Shown: positions 61,462 through 64,000 of the stretch, one piece after another
Numbering within the stretch: the stretch's first letter is position 1
Layout: the number at the start of each line of letters is the position of its first letter
Source of the DNA: JBAOHV01 sp964450685
GTDB taxonomy: Bacteria; Actinomycetota; Acidimicrobiia; Acidimicrobiales; Microtrichaceae
DNA length: 64,000 nt
Reading direction: 5' to 3'
Assembly: GCA_964450685.1 (NCBI GenBank)
Contig: CAYVDN010000008.1
Location: 21,064-85,063 of the forward strand
Position numbers and translations under genes: made by a program
Notes under the pieces: model-generated
The model's database searches: none
What the model was told of the DNA's origin: nothing
What the model saw: only the letters and a program-made list of their open reading frames with translations

Positions 61462-62280
61462 TCACACCACGGTGAAATCGTGCACCATGCCCAGCGCTAC
61501 GTGCGGCGTGCCCTCGGCGTCGGGGATCGGACACAGCAGCACCCAGGTCCCCGGCTCCAGGTCCAACGTGACGACCGCCTCAGAACCCGGCGCCGCCACG
61601 TCGGACTCGAAAGTGGCTGCGATGCCCTCATCTCCCTCGGCAGCGAGCGCCTGCTCGACGGAGACGCCGTCCTCGAGCCGAGCCAGGATCGCGAGGTGCG
61701 GCTCGGCCCCCTGGTTGGTCATGACGAACGAGTAGCGCCCGGCGGTGGTCGGGAAGGCGGCGTCGAAGTGGTGGTCCGTCGCGACCACGTCCACCCTGGT
61801 GGCGTTCGGATCCAACTCGGTCGCAGCGGCGTCCTGGACCGTGCCGAGGCCGCACGTGCTCGCCTCGAACTCGGTCACCTGATCGAGCGCTGCGGCGTTG
61901 CCCTGGTCGCCGAAGACCGCGCCGAGGTCGTCGCCCGCTGCAGCGAACGCCGTCGCGAGGCGCTCGACCGCAGGGCGCAGGTCCTCAGGAGCGAGCGCTG
62001 CGTACTGCTCGAGCTGGTCGGCCGTCGGCGGCCCGTCCTGTTCGTTGACCTCTGCCGCCAGGTCGCACAGGTCGGCGAACCGCGGATCGACCTCGACGGC
62101 GGACTCGCCCTCGGAGGCGTTCGCCGACGCGGTCGTGGTGGGCGCGGTCGTGCTCGTCGGCCCGGACTCCTCATCGTTGCCGCACGCAACCCCTGCGACG
62201 AGCAGCGGCACCGTGCTCAAGAGCACGCGGGCCCGCCGAGCGGGGCGGAGGCGGTGGGGAAGGCGGTGAGCACGGTGCAC
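61462..62280 (-). CDS. Lipoprotein with a C-terminal cupredoxin-like domain
   Basis: About 272 residues from GTG 62280 (a later GTG, 62226, is possible). Lipobox VAGVAC follows a basic stretch RPARRARVLLSTVPLL. A Thr/Ala linker and a helical domain (about 60-150) precede a cupredoxin-like end with DHHFDAAFPTTAGRYSF and VLLCPIPDAEGTPHVALGM, where His, Cys, His and Met occur in plastocyanin-like order. Copper binding is therefore likely but spacing should be checked. Single gene, 40 bp upstream of the permease gene. Confidence 0.75.
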   Translation of the reverse strand: MHRAHRLPHRLRPARRARVLLSTVPLLVAGVACGNDEESGPTSTTAPTTTASANASEGESAVEVDPRFADLCDLAAEVNEQDGPPTADQLEQYAALAPEDLRPAVERLATAFAAAGDDLGAVFGDQGNAAALDQVTEFEASTCGLGTVQDAAATELDPNATRVDVVATDHHFDAAFPTTAGRYSFVMTNQGAEPHLAILARLEDGVSVEQALAAEGDEGIAATFESDVAAPGSEAVVTLDLEPGTWVLLCPIPDAEGTPHVALGMVHDFTVV

Positions 62281-62654
62281 GGTGGACGCTCCTGAGGTGG
62301 CTGCGGTCGGATCGCCAACGACGCTACGGAGCGCACCGATCGTGAGGAACCGTGATGGCATGCGTCCTCATGGGGGTGCAGGCCTCCCGGGTGAGCTCGG
62401 TGGTCGGCGAGGAACCAGCCTGAACCGCAGGCCTCGACTCCCTCACAGCGATCCGCGCCCGATGAACCCAGCAACACCACCCAGGTTGCTGGCCCATTGA
62501 GAGGTGGCCGCCATGCCGGATCCGTCGGGCGGATCGCACGTCTGCGCTCGAGCCAACTTCAGTCCGTGCGCGCTCAAGTCGGGCATGGATCGCCCGCCAC
62601 GACCCGTGAGGAAGCCCCCTGGCGTTCGTGCGGTCCAGTCCCGTCTGGCGTGAT
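62281..62654. other. Intergenic, nothing recognised
   Basis: About 370 bp between the lipoprotein gene and the second tRNA fragment. Short frames on both strands lack a ribosome binding site or any family resemblance. I see no RNA gene. Confidence 0.6.
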
Positions 62655-62707
62655 CGTGCCCGGGGCGGGACTCGAACCCGCACGCTCCGAAGAGCCGAGG
62701 GGTTTAA
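62655..62707 (-). repeat. 3' fragment of a tRNA-Leu(UAA) gene (copy 2), split by an IS
   Basis: Same orientation and 52 of 53 bases identical to copy 1 (one A/C difference in the variable arm). It stops at TTTAA, where an IS element begins. The following GCC of the repeat resumes at 63688-63690 after the element. Direct repeats of this kind flank the 51.7-63.7 kb region. Confidence 0.82.
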
Positions 62708-63684
62708 GGAGCTGCGCGGATAGGTGCCGTCAGTTGGGTGGGTTCCATCGGTTTCGGTAGTCGATGAGTCTGCCGATGTAGAGCACTGCGGTGGCGAGGC
62801 AGAGTGCGGCGTGTCGGTGGTGGTTGCGCCGGTCGGTGCTGCGGCGGAGCTGCCCGTAGTTCGACCACCAGGTGTTGGTGGCCTCGACGACCCAGCAGAG
62901 CCCGAGGGTGAGTCGGTGTGGGGTGCCAGGTGGCGGTTTGGTGCCTCGCTTCTGGATGTCGAGATCGGTGAAACCACGGGCGGCGAGCTCGGAGCGGGTC
63001 TTGGGGTAGTCGTAGCCGCGGTCGAGGTGCAGGGTGGCGATGTCGTGGTGCAGACCGGTGGCCTCGACGGCGTCGAGGGTGGGTTGGAGCAGGCGGAGGT
63101 CGTTGCGGTTCGCTCCGTCGATCGCCCAGCCGATTGGGAGGCCGTGACCGTCGGCCGCAACGGACCATTTCCAGCCGAGTTTGGCTCTGTCGGTGGGGTT
63201 TGGGCCGGTGCCTTCGCCGCCACAGGGCGCTTTGTGGAGTGACCCGTCGATGGCCACGTTGTCCAGGTCGAGTTCGATGATTCGGTCGAAGGCTGCGGTG
63301 GCTTCGTTCTTGAGCTTCTCGAACAGGCCTGCTGCGATCCATTCGTCGCGGCGGGCGCGCAGGGTGGTGTCGGAGACCTGGTGATCGAGGATGGCTTCGA
63401 TGTCGACCCAGGAGGATCCGGTCACGAGACGGATCATGAGACCTCGGAAGCAGAGCCGGTCCGAGACCCTGGGGCGGTGACAGCCCAGCGGGTGGGTCCG
63501 ATCCGGGGCCGGGACCATTGGCTCGAAGGCCGCCCAGAGGACATCGACCACCTCGGGGTCAAGCGCGCGCACGATTGTGGGTACCTCCACCAGCTTGTCG
63601 GGTTGTTGGGTGCACCCGCGATCAAACGCGGGCCACACCGACAACTGGTGGATGATCACGATCAGCGCCTATCCGCGCGACTCC
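62708..63684 (-). mobile_element. IS5-family insertion sequence (977 bp) in a tRNA fragment
   Basis: Terminal inverted repeats GGAGCTGCGCGGATAGGTGC (left) and, on the opposite strand, GGAGTCGCGCGGATAGGCGC (right), 17 of 20 identical. Flanking TAA at 62705-62707 and 63685-63687 is a 3-bp target duplication of TNA type, known for IS5-family subgroups such as IS427/IS1031. It holds one intact transposase gene, so the element may be active. Confidence 0.85.
62730..63659 (-). CDS. IS5-family transposase
   Basis: 309 residues. DDE transposase: N-terminal DNA-binding/DUF4096-like region with GCHRPRVSDRLCFRGLMIRL, catalytic Asp in VAIDGSLHKAP (about 138), Asp in LHLDRGYDYP (about 205) and Glu in WVVEATNTWWSNYGQL (about 270). 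It cuts and pastes the element via the inverted repeats. Full length with no frameshift. Confidence 0.92.
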   Translation of the reverse strand: MIIHQLSVWPAFDRGCTQQPDKLVEVPTIVRALDPEVVDVLWAAFEPMVPAPDRTHPLGCHRPRVSDRLCFRGLMIRLVTGSSWVDIEAILDHQVSDTTLRARRDEWIAAGLFEKLKNEATAAFDRIIELDLDNVAIDGSLHKAPCGGEGTGPNPTDRAKLGWKWSVAADGHGLPIGWAIDGANRNDLRLLQPTLDAVEATGLHHDIATLHLDRGYDYPKTRSELAARGFTDLDIQKRGTKPPPGTPHRLTLGLCWVVEATNTWWSNYGQLRRSTDRRNHHRHAALCLATAVLYIGRLIDYRNRWNPPN

Positions 63685-63743
63685 TAAGCCTGAATCCGAG
63701 CCGGACGAAGCGTTCGCTCTACATCAGGCCGGACCCTGGTAAG

Positions 63744-63778
63744 ACCTGAACATCACGGTGGGTTCGTCGTGTTCAGGT
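63744..63778. repeat. 9-bp inverted repeat (hairpin)
   Basis: ACCTGAACA (63744-63752) and TGTTCAGGT (63770-63778) pair perfectly around a 17-base loop. Located just before the partial frame at 63789. Role unknown. Confidence 0.45.
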
Positions 63779-63788
63779 ATGAACGCGA

Positions 63789-64000
63789 ATGGGTGAACCT
63801 TCTGCGTCGCCCGCCGGGCCAGACAAACTTCTTGGTGCGGACGCCCAGATTCCCTGGCACAATGGTGGGGCCGACGGCACAGAGCCCGAGGTAGTGAACC
63901 CAGTTGATGGTCGGACGACCAGCAGCTGGGTTTGCGACTTTTTCAGGCTCTCCTGCTTCTTCCGTGGGTCAGTTTCGGCCGGGGAGGGGTGGGCAGTGAC
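63789..64000 (+). CDS. Possible 5' part of a small hypothetical protein (open at window end)
   Basis: ATG 63789 starts a frame that is open to the end of the window (about 70 codons: MGEPSASPAGPDKLLGADA, later DFFRLSCFFRGSVS). There is no clear ribosome binding site and no recognised domain. Base use looks less GC-rich than the neighbours. It may be chance or the start of an accessory gene. Confidence 0.25.
   Translation, partial: MGEPSASPAGPDKLLGADAQIPWHNGGADGTEPEVVNPVDGRTTSSWVCDFFRLSCFFRGSVSAGEGWAV

Noticed and set aside
51763..62654. Prophage between the tRNA repeats
   Set aside because: No integrase, portal, terminase, capsid or lysis gene is present; all genes are signalling, transport or envelope functions.
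62324..63223. Minus-strand Pro/Ser/Thr-rich frame crossing the IS border
   Set aside because: It spans the inverted repeat and the tRNA fragment and lies out of frame with the transposase.

Overview
The window is high-GC bacterial chromosome with dense, frequently overlapping genes (many 4-bp stop/start overlaps). A WXG100/EccC-type secretion pair, a mycothiol-dependent MDMPI-family enzyme, a PPOX/F420-type oxidoreductase, an LAXTG surface-anchoring signal, DUF5317 and DUF5684 proteins and many GTG starts all point to an actinobacterium. The mixture looks more like the Acidimicrobiia than Streptomyces or Mycobacterium, but this is inference; no rRNA or other phylogenetic marker is present.

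Layout. 0-2.5 kb: end of a septum-formation-type protein, an enoyl-CoA hydratase coupled to a small membrane protein, and a DUF5317 membrane protein. 2.5-7.6 kb: a compact type VII secretion unit (WXG100 protein, three-domain EccC ATPase, FHA protein). 7.6-15.3 kb: sugar-active enzymes, a TetR regulator with a perfect operator palindrome, inorganic pyrophosphatase, and several membrane proteins. 15.4-25.6 kb: an ABC exporter (ATPase + FtsX-like permease), haemolysin III, a potassium channel, a pseudokinase-flippase fusion, a PhoD-type phosphatase, a PPOX protein and an MDMPI enzyme. 25.7-29.7 kb: a signalling patch (PAS-GGDEF, LuxR response regulator, hybrid histidine kinase). 29.8-35.3 kb: 6-phosphogluconate dehydrogenase, a second YihY/BrkB protein, two methyltransferases, OsmC and a small secreted protein.

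The most interesting segment is 35.4-44.7 kb. Two cobalamin riboswitches, one on each strand, drive convergent operons. The plus-strand one controls two lipoproteins carrying a small four-cysteine domain. The minus-strand one controls a transcobalamin/intrinsic-factor-like alpha-toroid protein with an LAXTG sorting signal, a membrane-anchored protein carrying the same four-cysteine domain, and a complete ECF transporter (T, fused A-A ATPase, S). I read this as a vitamin B12 capture and import system in which the two domains of transcobalamin are split over separate surface proteins that feed an ECF importer. A decayed diadenylate-cyclase-like (DisA_N) gene lies next to the first riboswitch.

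44.8-47.7 kb is an arsenic cluster (ArsI/CadI-type protein, ArsC, aquaporin, ArsR-ArsC fusion, divergent ArsR). 47.7-51.6 kb holds a PadR regulator with its membrane protein, an oxidoreductase with a divergent TetR, and a Phd/VapC toxin-antitoxin pair. From 51.7 to 63.7 kb a region is bracketed by two direct copies of the 3' half of a tRNA-Leu gene. It holds response regulators, a histidine kinase, an ABC transporter, a REC-cyclase / cyclic-nucleotide-binding / metallo-beta-lactamase-fold signalling set and a cupredoxin-like lipoprotein. The right-hand tRNA fragment has been split by an IS5-family element with a 3-bp target duplication. The last 300 bp hold only a weak partial reading frame and a hairpin.
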